Assembly: GCF_020740535.1 (NCBI RefSeq)
Contig: NZ_CP082362.1
Span: forward strand, 744,001 to 808,000
Length of the DNA stretch: 64,000 nucleotides
Direction of reading: 5' to 3'
Origin: Streptomyces profundus
GTDB taxonomy: Bacteria; Actinomycetota; Actinomycetes; Streptomycetales; Streptomycetaceae
Shown here: positions 50,239-58,887 of the stretch, in pieces
How the letters are laid out: each line of letters begins with the position of its first letter
How positions within the stretch are numbered: position 1 is the stretch's first letter
Position numbers and translations under genes: made by a program
Notes under the pieces: model-generated
Database searches by the model: none
Told to the model about the DNA's origin: nothing
What the model saw: only the letters and a program-made list of their open reading frames with translations

Positions 50239-51546
50239 ATGACGAAGCGGCAGGTGCCGAACTACCGACTGCGCGCCCTGTTGACCGAGGCGGGATGGAC
50301 GCAGGAGGCGCTGGCGCGCTCCGTGAACATACTGGGTGCGGAGATCGGCTCCTCCCTTCGCTACGACCGCACCGCTGTGGCGCACTGGCTCTCCGGGACG
50401 CAGCCCCGGCACCCCGTTCCCCAGCTGGCCGCCGAGGCGCTGTCGCGCCGCATCGGGCGTGCCATCACCCCGGAGGCGGCGGGCTTCGTCGACACCCCGA
50501 GCGAGGGCGCCCCCGTCGACCCGGTCACCGGGTTCACCGCGCTGTGCCGCTCCGACGCGGACGCCACCCGCCGGGTGCCGCTGCACCAGCGCCCCTACCG
50601 GGTCGCGGACGCGGTGGCCCCTGGCGCGCCGCCGGCCCCGCAGCCCGTCAGGGGGTTGGGCCAGCGCACGGAGGACACCAAGGCCCTGCACGACGCGGTG
50701 GAGTTCTTCGCCGCCTCCATCGACTCGCACGGCGGCCGGCACGCCCGCAGCGCCCTCTCCGCCTATCTCGCCGACGATGTGGTGCCGTTGCTGAGCGCCC
50801 GTCAGCCGCCCAGGATGCGGGCCGAGCTGCTGGTGCTCTCCAGCCGGCTGGCCTTCCTGCTGGCCCGGATGTACGAGGACGGGCTGCTCCACGGGGTGGC
50901 GCAGCGCTACTACGGCTATGCCCAGCGGTTGGCCGGCGAGTCGGGCGACCGTACCTCCTGGAGCGTTGTGCTGCGAGCGATGAGCGCCCAGGCCCAGCGC
51001 CTGGGGCATCTGCCCTCGGCGCTTCAGCTCGCCGAGGCGGCGCAGCAGGGGGCGCGCGGCGCGCCGGCGGCCCACCAGGCCTATGTGCAGATCCAGTTGG
51101 CCGTGGTGCTGGCGCGCGGTGGGGACCGCAGGGAGTCCCTGGTGGCGCTCAACCGGGCGGAGCGGGCGGCGGAGCGCGCGGCCGGCACCGGCGCGCCGTT
51201 CGACAGCTATCCGTCGGCGGCGCTGCACTTCCAGCTGGCCTCGGTGCTGGAGGCGCTGGGCGACCTGCCGGGCGCGCTGAGCGCCCTGCGCCGCTCCTCG
51301 CTGGAGCGGTCGGCGGCCGATCTGCGCGGCCGGGCGCTGACCCAGGCCAGATTCGGCCAACTCCTGCTGAAGGCGGGCCACCTCGACGAGGCGTGCGTGG
51401 CCTGGGGAAACTTCCTCGACGGCCGGGAGAGACTGCGTTCGGGCGACGCGGAGCAGGCGTTGCGGGACATGCGCCAGGCGTTGCACCCCTATCGCAACCG
51501 CAAGCAGACGGCCGAGTTGTTGGGCCGGACGCCGCCGGGTCGTTGA
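50239..51546 (+). CDS. Large helix-turn-helix/TPR regulator
   Basis: This 435-residue protein has an XRE-like N-terminal DNA-binding region ([43 protein letters not shown]), a linker, and about 280 residues of helical repeats resembling tetratricopeptide units ([70 protein letters not shown]). This architecture occurs in many Streptomyces developmental regulators such as NsdA-type proteins, though I cannot match it to a named one. The mRNA leader carries no good ribosome site before ATG 50239. It is separated by 80 nt from hmgA. Confidence 0.82.
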   Translation: MTKRQVPNYRLRALLTEAGWTQEALARSVNILGAEIGSSLRYDRTAVAHWLSGTQPRHPVPQLAAEALSRRIGRAITPEAAGFVDTPSEGAPVDPVTGFTALCRSDADATRRVPLHQRPYRVADAVAPGAPPAPQPVRGLGQRTEDTKALHDAVEFFAASIDSHGGRHARSALSAYLADDVVPLLSARQPPRMRAELLVLSSRLAFLLARMYEDGLLHGVAQRYYGYAQRLAGESGDRTSWSVVLRAMSAQAQRLGHLPSALQLAEAAQQGARGAPAAHQAYVQIQLAVVLARGGDRRESLVALNRAERAAERAAGTGAPFDSYPSAALHFQLASVLEALGDLPGALSALRRSSLERSAADLRGRALTQARFGQLLLKAGHLDEACVAWGNFLDGRERLRSGDAEQALRDMRQALHPYRNRKQTAELLGRTPPGR

Positions 51547-51626
51547 CTTGCCCCCACGCTCTTCCTACGGTTCTACCGTCAATTCCTCAGCATCATCACA
51601 GGAATCAGCGGCGGCGGGAGTGTGGG

Positions 51627-52988
51627 ATGAACGGCGACGAGGCGGCCGGGTCGGTGGTCACCAGCGCGGGGCCGGTGGGCAGCGAGCCGCGGTATCTGTC
51701 GGGCTTCGGCAACGAACACAGCAGCGAGGCGGTCCCGGGCGCGCTGCCCGTGGGGCGCAACTCACCCCAGCGCGCGCCCCTGGGGCTCTACGCGGAACAG
51801 CTCAGCGGCACCGCCTTCACCGAGCCGAGGGCGCACAACCGGCGCTCGTGGCTCTATCGCATGCGCCCCTCGGCCGCCCATCCGCCGCTGCGGCGGATCG
51901 ACCACGGTGCGCTGCGCGGCGCCCCCTTCGACGAGGTCGAGCCCGACCCCAACCGCATGCGGTGGGACCCGCTGCCCGAGCCGCCGGCCGGCACGGACTT
52001 CGTCGCCGGGCTCTGGACCCTGGGCGGCAACGGCGACGCCCGGCGCCGCACCGGTCTGGCGATTCACCTCTACGCCGCCAACACCTCGATGACCGACCGG
52101 GTGTTCGGCGACGCGGACGGCGAGCTGCTGCTGGTGCCCGAGCGCGGGGCACTGCGGCTGCGCACCGAGTTCGGTGTGCTGGTGGCGGCGCCCGGCCAGG
52201 TGGCGCTGATCCCTCGTGGGGTGCGCTTCCGCGTGGAGCTGCCGGACGGGCGGGCCAGGGGCTATGTCTGCGAGAACTACGGCCAGCCGTTCACGCTGCC
52301 GGAGTTGGGCCCGATCGGGGCCAACGGACTGGCCAACGCCAGGGACTTCCTGGCGCCGACCGCCGCGTTCGACGAGCCGACGGGTCCTGTCGAGGTGATC
52401 GACAAGTTCTGCGGCCGGCTCTGGGCGGCCGAACGTGACCACACCCCGCTGGACGTGGTCGCCTGGCACGGCAACCATCTGCCGTACCTCTACGACCTGC
52501 GCCGGTTCAACGTGCTCGGCTCCCTCAGCTACGACCATCCCGATCCGTCGATCTTCACCGTGCTCACCTCGCCGTCCGAGATCCCGGGGCAGGCCAACGC
52601 GGACTTCGTGGTCTTCGCACCCCGCTGGCTGGTGGGCGAGGACACCTTCCGGCCGCCGTACTTCCACCGCAACGTGATGACCGAGTACATGGGGTTGATC
52701 GAGGGCGCCTACGACGCCAAGGCGGAGGGATTCCGCCCCGGCGGTGGTTCCTTGCACAACATGATGTCCGCCCACGGTCCGGATCGGAGCACGTTCGACC
52801 GGGCGAGCACGGCGGAGCTGCGTCCGGAACGGGTCGACCAGGGGCTCGCGTTCATGTTCGAGACCCGTTGGCCGGTGGCCCTCACCGCGGCGGCGGTGGA
52901 CGCGCCCCATCGACAGCGCGGGTACGACGATGTGTGGCAGGGTCTTGGGCGGAACTTCCCCGAGAGCGGCGGCAGCGCCCCCTCGTGA
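51627..52988 (+). CDS. hmgA: Homogentisate 1,2-dioxygenase
   Basis: This 453-residue non-haem iron enzyme opens the aromatic ring of homogentisate to maleylacetoacetate in tyrosine and phenylalanine breakdown. Family blocks: [71 protein letters not shown]. The iron ligands lie in [18 protein letters not shown] (His and Glu) and [11 protein letters not shown] (His). Length is typical. GGCGGGAG stands 6 nt before the ATG. The GntR/UTRA gene starts 36 nt downstream, so the two are probably one operon. Other catabolic genes (fahA, hppD) are not in this window. Confidence 0.96.
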   Translation: MNGDEAAGSVVTSAGPVGSEPRYLSGFGNEHSSEAVPGALPVGRNSPQRAPLGLYAEQLSGTAFTEPRAHNRRSWLYRMRPSAAHPPLRRIDHGALRGAPFDEVEPDPNRMRWDPLPEPPAGTDFVAGLWTLGGNGDARRRTGLAIHLYAANTSMTDRVFGDADGELLLVPERGALRLRTEFGVLVAAPGQVALIPRGVRFRVELPDGRARGYVCENYGQPFTLPELGPIGANGLANARDFLAPTAAFDEPTGPVEVIDKFCGRLWAAERDHTPLDVVAWHGNHLPYLYDLRRFNVLGSLSYDHPDPSIFTVLTSPSEIPGQANADFVVFAPRWLVGEDTFRPPYFHRNVMTEYMGLIEGAYDAKAEGFRPGGGSLHNMMSAHGPDRSTFDRASTAELRPERVDQGLAFMFETRWPVALTAAAVDAPHRQRGYDDVWQGLGRNFPESGGSAPS

Positions 52989-53023
52989 CAACCCGCCGGT
53001 CGACCTGACTCGGAGCCAACCTC

Positions 53024-53839
53024 GTGACCGTCTTCGCCCCCGACTCCCTGGAGCTCAACCGCAAGCTCCCGCTGTGGTACCAGGTTTCCCAGTCGTTACG
53101 CACCTCGATACTCGGCCGGCCCCAGGGGTCGCCGTCGCGGCTGCCCACGGAGGAGCAGCTGGCCGAGCACTACGGCGTGAGCGTGCTGACCATGCGCCAG
53201 GCGCTCAAGGAGCTGGAGGACGAGGGGCTGATCAGCCGGCATCGGCGCCGCGGCACCTTTATCGAGCCACCGGCCCAACGCGGCGCGCCCGTCCGGCTGT
53301 TCGGCTCCCTCGACAGCATCGTGGCCCAGCAGTCGGGCGAACACAGCACGCTCCTTGACGACGCCCCGACGGCCGTCCCGGTGCCGGCCGAGGTCGCCGA
53401 GCACTTCCCCGGCGTCGCCGAGGTGGTGCGCTTCCGGCGGCTGCGCCGCGACCGCCCGGACGGGGAGCCGGTCAACTGGGTGGAGAACCTGATCCATCCC
53501 GAGGTCGCCGACCGGATCGACCCGAGCGCCCTCGAACACTGGCCCATGACCCGGGTGTTGCGGGACATCGCCGGGGTGCGGGTGCGGCGGATCGACAACA
53601 CGGCCCAGGCCCGACTCGCCGACCCCACCACGGCCCGCCTGCTCGACGTGCCGTTGCTCAGCCCGATCCTGCACATCACGGGGGTGGAGTACGACGAGGG
53701 CGAGCGGGTCGTCGACGTGGCGCTGATGCACTACCGGGGGGACCGGTTCTCCTTCGCCGTCACGGTGCGGGCCACACCCGACGAGGCGATGGGGGGCGCC
53801 GGGGCGGACGACGGGGGCGGCGGGACGACGGGGCGCTGA
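53024..53839 (+). CDS. GntR/HutC-family regulator with a TTA codon
   Basis: This 271-residue regulator has an N-terminal winged helix (LWYQVSQSLRTSILG, LPTEEQLAEHYGVSVLTMRQALKELEDEGLI by position 45-75, HRRRGTFIEPP) and a C-terminal UTRA ligand domain (VVRFRRLRRDRPDGEPVNW, ILHITGVEYDEGERVV). It lies 36 nt after hmgA and is the best candidate regulator of homogentisate breakdown in this locus. GGAG is 8 nt before the GTG start. Codon 25 is TTA (53096-53098), so its translation may await the bldA tRNA during development. Confidence 0.9.
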   Translation: MTVFAPDSLELNRKLPLWYQVSQSLRTSILGRPQGSPSRLPTEEQLAEHYGVSVLTMRQALKELEDEGLISRHRRRGTFIEPPAQRGAPVRLFGSLDSIVAQQSGEHSTLLDDAPTAVPVPAEVAEHFPGVAEVVRFRRLRRDRPDGEPVNWVENLIHPEVADRIDPSALEHWPMTRVLRDIAGVRVRRIDNTAQARLADPTTARLLDVPLLSPILHITGVEYDEGERVVDVALMHYRGDRFSFAVTVRATPDEAMGGAGADDGGGGTTGR

Positions 53840-53996
53840 GCGCCGGGGAGCGGCGGGAGAAGCCGAACTCCGCACCGGGGAGGCGGAGATGGCGCCGCCG
53901 ACGCGTACGGGTGGGAACGCGTCGGCGCGAGAGTCAGGCGGTGGTGGACGGGAGCGCTGGGACCGGGAGCGCCGTCACAGATGGGAGAGGGTGGGT

Positions 53997-54025
53997 GTTG
54001 CCGCCGGGCGGCGCCCGGCGGCAAC
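53997..54025. terminator. Bidirectional terminator
   Basis: 13-bp perfect arms (GTTGCCGCCGGGC and complement) with a 3-nt centre between the converging GntR and hypothetical genes. Confidence 0.75.
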
Positions 54026-54030
54026 AACGA

Positions 54031-54300
54031 TCAGCCGCGCCCGCCGAACAGCGTGCGGCGCAAGCGCCGCAGCGGTGCGAAGAGCAGGACCCGAGCCGTG
54101 CGGTTCGTCCTGGTCGGGCTCTTGTGATCCCGCCTGGTCAGCTCACGCATCAGGGTGGTGGCCTCCTCGGCCTCCACCGCCGGCACCGCGGGACCGGAGA
54201 GCACGCTCAAGTGCCGGTCGAGACGCGCGCTGTTGGCGGCGCTCCCGCAGTTGATCGCAGGCACTCGTGGCGGCCTGCCGTGCGCTGTTATCTGCTCCAT
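54031..54300 (-). CDS. Small conserved hypothetical protein
   Basis: This 89-residue basic protein has a distinctive N terminus (MEQITAHGRPPRVPAINCGSAA, residues 1-22 shown in part), a central acidic helix (AVEAEEATTLMRELTRRDHK) and an arginine-rich C terminus (LRRLRRTLFGGRG). No membrane segment or known domain is seen. GGGAGAG lies just before the ATG. Amino-acid complexity and codon use are those of a real gene, and I believe it is conserved in Streptomyces, but that is memory and not a search. Function unknown. Confidence 0.6.
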   Translation of the reverse strand: MEQITAHGRPPRVPAINCGSAANSARLDRHLSVLSGPAVPAVEAEEATTLMRELTRRDHKSPTRTNRTARVLLFAPLRRLRRTLFGGRG

Positions 54301-54954
54301 GACTCTCCCACCCGTACAGCGGCACCCGGTCCGGGCAGGGTAACCCTAACGCCCCACATGGACACGTGGGTATCCCGGTCCCACGATCAGCTTTCCCGCT
54401 ACGGGGTTGACGAACACGCCCGCCCCCACGTGCCGACCGGAAACTCCACGCTGGCACTGTCACAACTGCCACAGGCGCCTCTTGCACACCATCTGTACCA
54501 CCATCATGGCATCCACCCATAGGGGCTAACGCGCCGCGGCCCCTCCGGTCACACCCCGGCGGCCCCGGCGCCCCGGCCCCCCTGTCCCGCGTCTCCCGCG
54601 CGTCCCGCGCGTCGGGGCCGCCGACGAGGGGGCCCGGATGTCGGGGCCGTCGGCGCTCCCGCGCACCAGTGCGGACGGTGCGCGGGAGCGCGCCGGGGCG
54701 CGTGCGCCGGTCGGCCCCCGTTGGGGCGGCCGACGGCGGCGCCGCCCACCGCCCTGACCTGGCGCATCGTGGGGGCCATAGCACCTGTTCCGGGATTAGT
54801 CCATTTTCGGGAATCCCGACGCCCCGGGCGACCGGGCGAATCCCATCCGGCCGATGAGGCAATGACGCGGCGGCGACGCGGCGATCGCACCGACCCGGAA
54901 ACGGGCCATGATGCCGGTTCGGCGCCCCCGTGCTACCGTCGATCTCAGTTGCAG

Positions 54955-54982
54955 TTGTGGTTCCCAAGACTTCGAGTAGTCT
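54955..54982 (+). promoter_or_regulatory. Probable cspA promoter
   Basis: TTGTGG (54955-54960), 16 nt, TAGTCT (54977-54982). Transcription would start near 54989, giving a leader of about 124 nt. Confidence 0.5.
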
Positions 54983-55020
54983 CACTGATTCATCAGAACG
55001 GCGAGAATTACTTTGTATTT

Positions 55021-55096
55021 CCCGGGTTGTTTACCGGGCGGGGCAATCATCGCGGCGACACGGAGCCCACACGGTGTGGGTTCTGTAACTGCCCCG
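55021..55096 (+). promoter_or_regulatory. Structured 5' leader of cspA
   Basis: Three nested or adjacent stems are predicted by eye: CCCGG/CCGGG at 55021-55038; an outer stem CGGGGCA (55039-55045) with TGCCCCG (55090-55096); and inside it a 10-12 bp hairpin centred on 55073 with arms GAGCCCACAC/GTGTGGGTTC. The ribosome site GAGAAGGAG begins at 55096 at the foot of the outer stem. Cold-shock genes often use such leaders as temperature-dependent switches. Confidence 0.6.
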
Positions 55097-55112
55097 AGAA
55101 GGAGAGCAAGAC

Positions 55113-55316
55113 ATGGCTACTGGCACCGTCAAGTGGTTCAACGCGGAAAAGGGCTTCGGCTTCATCGAGCAGGAGGGTGGCGGCGCTGACGTCTTCGCCC
55201 ACTACTCGAACATCGCCACCCAGGGCTTCCGCGAGCTCCACGAGGGCCAGAAGGTGACCTTCGACGTCACCCAGGGCCAGAAGGGCCCGCAGGCGGAGAA
55301 CATCGTTCCTGCCTGA
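55113..55316 (+). CDS. cspA: Cold-shock protein (CspA family)
   Basis: This 67-residue single cold-shock domain binds single-stranded RNA and DNA. Both RNP motifs are intact: KGFGFIEQ (RNP1) and DVFAHYSNI (RNP2). Length and the [12 protein letters not shown] start match actinobacterial CspA/SC 7.0-type proteins. GAGAAGGAG stands 8 nt before ATG. It has a long structured leader and its own terminator, so it is a single-gene transcript. The gene for a DEAD-box helicase follows; helicase and cold-shock protein act together to unfold RNA at low temperature. Confidence 0.96.
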   Translation: MATGTVKWFNAEKGFGFIEQEGGGADVFAHYSNIATQGFRELHEGQKVTFDVTQGQKGPQAENIVPA

Positions 55317-55338
55317 GCAGCCCTCCCGTACGACACCG

Positions 55339-55375
55339 GCTGGGGCCCCACACCTTTCGAGGCGGGGGCCCCAGC
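55339..55375 (+). terminator. cspA terminator
   Basis: 11-bp perfect arms (GCTGGGGCCCC and GGGGCCCCAGC) with a 15-nt loop, followed by a short T-run (GGGTTTT). Confidence 0.8.
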
Positions 55376-55566
55376 TCCGGGTTTTCCCCTACGTTGCGCA
55401 CGTTTCACCCGTGCTTCCCCCGGCCGTTCGGCGCCTCGTACGCCGTTGCAGCAGACCGGGCTTCCCTCGAATTCCTGTTCAGTGAATTCTCAGGCGGCTG
55501 CGGGGCCGCTCCGTGCCTCCCCGCCCCGCCCCCGTCTCTCCGCCGGTCCGTTCTTGCGATTCTTCG

Positions 55567-55622
55567 GGTGACATGGGTCACCAGGAATTCCTCGATACGC
55601 ACCGCATCGAGGAAGGTTCCTC
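55567..55622 (+). promoter_or_regulatory. Competing hairpins over the helicase ribosome site
   Basis: Three inverted repeats lie in the 56 nt before the start: GGTGAC/GTCACC (55567-55582); a 9-bp stem TTCCTCGAT/ATCGAGGAA (55588-55596 with 55606-55614); and GAGGAA-GG-TTCCTC (55609-55622) touching the ATG. The second and third share GAGGAA, which is also the ribosome site, so both hide it and exclude each other. The remaining 55376-55566 shows no gene. Confidence 0.65.
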
Positions 55623-57173
55623 ATGAACCGCTCAGCCCAGGCCGGCCACCGTCCCCGCACGGGGTCAGGGGCCGGAAAGCGCCGGGACGGCCTAGGCTCC
55701 CCGGCCCAGCGCGGCGGCAAGGCCCCGCGTGGCGGCTCCGGCGGCAAGGGCCGTCGCCCCGCAGCTCCGCCCGGTGAGTTCGCGCTCCCCAACACCGTCT
55801 CTCCCCCGCTGCCCCCCGTCGAGGCCTTCGACGAGCTGGAGCTGCCCGCCCCGCTGCTCGCCGCCCTCGCCGTCGAGGGGGTGGCGATACCGTTCCCCAT
55901 CCAGGCCGCGACGCTGCCCAACGCGCTGGCCGGCCGCGACGTGCTGGGTCGTGGACGCACCGGCTCGGGCAAGACCCTCGCCTTCGGCCTGGCCCTGCTG
56001 GCGCGTACCGCCGGGCAGCGGGCCGAGCCGCGCCAGCCGTTGGCGCTCGTCCTGGTCCCCACCCGCGAGCTGGCCCAGCAGGTCACCGAGGCGCTGACGC
56101 CGTACGCGAGGGCCCTGCGGCTGCGCATGACGACCGTCATCGGCGGCGTCTCCATCCGGCGGCAGAGCAACGCGCTGCGCGACGGCGCCGAGATCGTGGT
56201 GGCCACCCCCGGCCGGCTCAACGACCTGGTCACCCGGGGCGACTGCGCCCTGGAGCGGGTCGCCATCACGGTGCTGGACGAGGCCGACCAGATGACCGAC
56301 ATGGGCTTTCTGCCGCAGGTCACCGCGCTGTTGACGCAGGTGGGCCCCGAGGGCCAGCGGATGCTGTTCTCGGCGACCCTGGACCGCAACGTGGACCGGC
56401 TGGTCCGTCGGTTCCTGCGGGACCCCGTGGTCCACTCGGTCGACCCGTCGGCCGGCGCGGTGAGCACGATGGAGCACCATCTGCTGTACGTCCCCGACAC
56501 CGACAAGCGGGCGACGGCCACCGAGATCGCGGCCAGGGACGGGCGGGTGATCATGTTCCTGGACACCAGGCGCGCGGTCGACCGGCTCGCCAAGCATCTG
56601 GCGCTCAACGGCGTGCGCGCCGCCGCCCTGCACGGCAGCAAGTCGCAGGCGCAGCGCACCCGCACCCTGGACTGGTTCCGGAGCGGACATGTCACCGTGC
56701 TGCTGGCCACCAACGTGGCGGCGCGCGGTCTGCATGTGGACGATCTGGACCTGGTCGTCAACGTGGACCCGCCGGGAGACCACAAGGACTACCTGCACCG
56801 GGGCGGCCGGACCGCGCGCGCCGGCGCCTCAGGGCGGGTGGTGACGCTGGTGCTGCCCGAGCAGCGGCGGGAGATCCACCGGCTGATGGACCACGCGGGT
56901 ATCACCCCGCAGGTCTCCCATGTCCGTTCGGGCAGCGACGAGTTGCGCCGGGTCACCGGCGCCCAGGCCCCCTCGGGGGTGCCGGTCATCCTGGAGGCCC
57001 CCGCCAGCAAACCAGCGGCCAAGCCCGCAGCGAAGACAGCCAAGTCCGCCGCCAGGGGTGCCGCCCCCGGCGGCGGGCAGCGGCGCGGGCGCCGTCCCGT
57101 CGGGCGGCGCTCCGGCGCGGCTCCCCGCCAGGGAGGCGGCGGCACGCGCCGCGCCCCGGGAACGGAATCCTGA
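55623..57173 (+). CDS. DEAD-box RNA helicase
   Basis: This 516-residue ATP-dependent RNA helicase has a basic low-complexity N terminus (1-55) and two RecA domains: Q-motif region FPIQAATLPNALAGRD, motif I GRTGSGKT at 111-118, Ia PTRELAQQ, Ib TPGR, motif II LDEADQM near 219, motif III FSATLD, IV FLDTRRAV, V ATNVAARGLHVDD and VI HRGGRTARAG. The C-terminal 100 residues are Arg/Gly/Lys/Ala-rich, a nonspecific RNA-binding tail. It follows cspA on the same strand but has its own structured leader with a hidden ribosome site. Likely a cold-adaptation and ribosome-biogenesis helicase. Confidence 0.95.
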   Translation: MNRSAQAGHRPRTGSGAGKRRDGLGSPAQRGGKAPRGGSGGKGRRPAAPPGEFALPNTVSPPLPPVEAFDELELPAPLLAALAVEGVAIPFPIQAATLPNALAGRDVLGRGRTGSGKTLAFGLALLARTAGQRAEPRQPLALVLVPTRELAQQVTEALTPYARALRLRMTTVIGGVSIRRQSNALRDGAEIVVATPGRLNDLVTRGDCALERVAITVLDEADQMTDMGFLPQVTALLTQVGPEGQRMLFSATLDRNVDRLVRRFLRDPVVHSVDPSAGAVSTMEHHLLYVPDTDKRATATEIAARDGRVIMFLDTRRAVDRLAKHLALNGVRAAALHGSKSQAQRTRTLDWFRSGHVTVLLATNVAARGLHVDDLDLVVNVDPPGDHKDYLHRGGRTARAGASGRVVTLVLPEQRREIHRLMDHAGITPQVSHVRSGSDELRRVTGAQAPSGVPVILEAPASKPAAKPAAKTAKSAARGAAPGGGQRRGRRPVGRRSGAAPRQGGGGTRRAPGTES

Positions 57174-57249
57174 AGCCCTCACCGTCACCACCTCTCCCCA
57201 CTCCCCCGGGACGACCGACCGGCGTCCCCATCACCCCAGTTGAGGCCAC

Positions 57250-57507
57250 ATGCGTTGCATCATCGCCCGCTTTCCCTTCGACCTGGTCAAGAGTGAGGTC
57301 GAGCACCTGATGAAGGGCGTCAAGCCCGAGCCCGTCACCGGGGAGTCGGTGACCATCGGCCGCCGCGAGTACCCGGTCATGCAGGTCGGCCAGGTGATCA
57401 CCAAGCAGGACCGCCGTGACTTCTCGGCCCGTGAGGTGACGCGGGCGCTGAACAAGCTGGGTTTCACCTGCCGCACCGCGAGCGGGAGCCTCGGCATCCC
57501 CGGCTGA
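57250..57507 (+). CDS. Small conserved protein downstream of the helicase (SCO5918-like)
   Basis: This 85-residue protein, MRCIIARFPFDLVKSEVEHL at the start, then VTIGRREYPVMQVGQVITKQ, DFSAREVTRALNKLGF and a short Gly-rich end. The family is, to my memory, known only by Streptomyces locus names (SCO5918-type) and regularly sits next to this helicase. GAGG is 4 nt before the ATG and the gap to the helicase stop is 76 nt, so co-transcription is likely. A role in RNA metabolism at low temperature is a guess from context. Confidence 0.8.
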   Translation: MRCIIARFPFDLVKSEVEHLMKGVKPEPVTGESVTIGRREYPVMQVGQVITKQDRRDFSAREVTRALNKLGFTCRTASGSLGIPG

Positions 57508-57536
57508 GCGCCGACGCCTGACACCGCGAGAAGCGC

Positions 57537-57568
57537 GCCCGCCCCGCCCTGGCCAGGGCGGGGCGGGC
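57537..57568. terminator. 32-bp perfect palindrome, bidirectional terminator
   Basis: 14-bp arms GCCCGCCCCGCCCT and complement around GGCC, lying 8 nt from the stop of the converging HATPase gene and 29 nt from that of the small gene. Confidence 0.8.
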
Positions 57569-57575
57569 GTTCGCG

Positions 57576-57995
57576 TCAGCCGCGCGGCAGCACGGCGCTG
57601 ACGGTCTTCCCCTTCGCGTGGCAGCGGACGCCCACCTCGACGGAGAGGGAACGCACCAGCGGCCAGCCGAAGCCCCCGCCGCGCAGCACGTCGGGCCCTC
57701 GGGCCTTCGGCGGGCGGGGCTCGCCGTCGCTGACCGCGACCCGCACCGTCGCCCCGGTCGCCGACAGTTCGAGCAGATAGCGTCCGCCGCCGTGCCGCAG
57801 CGCGTTGGTGACCAACTCGGAGACGACCAGCAGCGCCGCGTCCACGGCGTCACGGGGCGGGGTCGGGGTCAGCCGCGCGCAGAAGGCGCGGGTGAGGTCG
57901 CGCGCGTCGCGCACCTCGGCCATCGAGGTCCCGGCCACGCTGGCGACGGGGGTCGCGACCCCGTGCGACCTGTCCATGATCTGTGTGCCATACAT
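57576..57995 (-). CDS. ATP-binding protein, RsbW/anti-sigma-like HATPase
   Basis: This 139-residue single-domain GHKL ATPase has N box ALLVVSELVTNALRHGGGRY, G1 motif RVAVSDGEPRPP (DxGxG weakened to DGEPRPP) and G2-like GGGFGWPLVRSLSVEVG. Such proteins are serine kinases/anti-sigma factors of the RsbW type, very numerous in Streptomyces. The start ATG 57995 has GAGGGG 7 nt upstream. It is divergent from the response-regulator gene with 195 nt between. No anti-anti-sigma partner is adjacent. Confidence 0.87.
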   Translation of the reverse strand: MYGTQIMDRSHGVATPVASVAGTSMAEVRDARDLTRAFCARLTPTPPRDAVDAALLVVSELVTNALRHGGGRYLLELSATGATVRVAVSDGEPRPPKARGPDVLRGGGFGWPLVRSLSVEVGVRCHAKGKTVSAVLPRG

Positions 57996-58178
57996 ATACG
58001 CACCCCTCGGTTCGTGTCGGTGGTTGCCACCTCCCTGAGAGCGAGCGTTCCCGATATGCGGCTTTCTAGGCGTACTTCGCGCGTGCGGGGCCCGGTTCGT
58101 CGAACGGCCCGGCCCGCTTCCCGACACCCGGACGGCGCCCGCCGGACCCGCGACCGGTGCACATCGGACGCATTCCTC

Positions 58179-58184
58179 TAGGCT
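58179..58184 (+). promoter_or_regulatory. -10 box for leaderless response-regulator transcript
   Basis: TAGGCT, 6 nt before the ATG at 58191; no ribosome site. Confidence 0.5.
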
Positions 58185-58190
58185 TGCGAC

Positions 58191-58880
58191 ATGCGCGCCC
58201 TCATTGTGGAGAACGACGACAAAGTGGCGCGCGCGCTGCGCCGGACCCTGCGGGCCGAGCGGTTCGAGGTGGAGCGGGTCGGCACGGTGCGGGGCGCGGT
58301 GGACGCGATCGGCCATTCGGAGTTCGATATCGCGCTGGTCGACCTGGGCCTGGACGACGGGGACGGCGTCGAGGTGATCAGGGCGCTGCGGGACTACGCG
58401 TCGACCGGCATCATCGCGGTGACCGCGCGCAGCGAGGAGACGCACCGGGTGCGCGGGCTGCGGGCGGGCGCGGACGACTACCTGGTCAAGCCCTTCGGGG
58501 TGGCCGAGCTGCTCGCCCGGATCGAGGCGGTCAGCCGGCGGCTGCGGGTGGTGCGCGGCGTGCCAGCCGCCCAGGGCACCATCGCGCACGGCGAGCTGGT
58601 GATCGACCGGGACCAGCACCAGGTGTCCCACCGGGGCAGCCCGCTCCAGCTGACCCGGAAGGAGTTCGACCTCTTCCTCGTCCTGGCCCGCAACGTCGGC
58701 GTGGTGGTCGAGCGGGACCACATACTGGACCAGGTCTGGCGCTCCACCCAGGAGGGCAGCAGCCGCTCCCTGGACACCCATATGGCCTCGCTGCGCGCCA
58801 AGCTCGGCCCGGCCGCCCGCATCGCCACCGTGCGGGGCATCGGCTACCGGCTGGAGCCGGCCGGACGATCGGGCGGGTAG
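58191..58880 (+). CDS. OmpR-family response regulator
   Basis: This 229-residue two-component regulator has a receiver domain with acidic pocket ENDD (7-10), phospho-acceptor Asp51 (ALVDLGLDDGDG), the T/S switch (AVTAR) and Lys in DDYLVKPFG, and an OmpR winged helix from about residue 128 (LVIDRDQHQVSHRG, LTRKEFDLFLVLAR, RSLDTHMASLRAKLG, TVRGIGYRL). The transcript is probably leaderless. The kinase gene follows 7 nt after the stop. By location it probably controls the TAXI-protein gene and dctA. Confidence 0.95.
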   Translation: MRALIVENDDKVARALRRTLRAERFEVERVGTVRGAVDAIGHSEFDIALVDLGLDDGDGVEVIRALRDYASTGIIAVTARSEETHRVRGLRAGADDYLVKPFGVAELLARIEAVSRRLRVVRGVPAAQGTIAHGELVIDRDQHQVSHRGSPLQLTRKEFDLFLVLARNVGVVVERDHILDQVWRSTQEGSSRSLDTHMASLRAKLGPAARIATVRGIGYRLEPAGRSGG

Positions 58881-58887
58881 CCGTCCG

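Larger units (their letters stand above)
54301..55112. other. Long intergenic region upstream of cspA
   Basis: The region is 812 nt with no gene I can support. 54301-54520 should contain the minus-strand promoter of the small gene. 54530-54700 is a GC-rich low-complexity stretch of CCCGCGCGT-like words. An inverted repeat CGGGATT/AATCCCG lies at 54791-54818. From 54955 on is the cspA promoter and its structured leader. Confidence 0.5.

Noticed and set aside
51627..53839. Complete tyrosine-degradation cluster
   Set aside because: Only hmgA and one regulator are present; neither fumarylacetoacetase nor 4-hydroxyphenylpyruvate dioxygenase is encoded next to them.
54530..54700. Protein gene in the GC-rich region upstream of cspA
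   Set aside because: Frames here are Arg/Pro/Gly strings with no start context or motif; low-complexity noncoding DNA is more likely.
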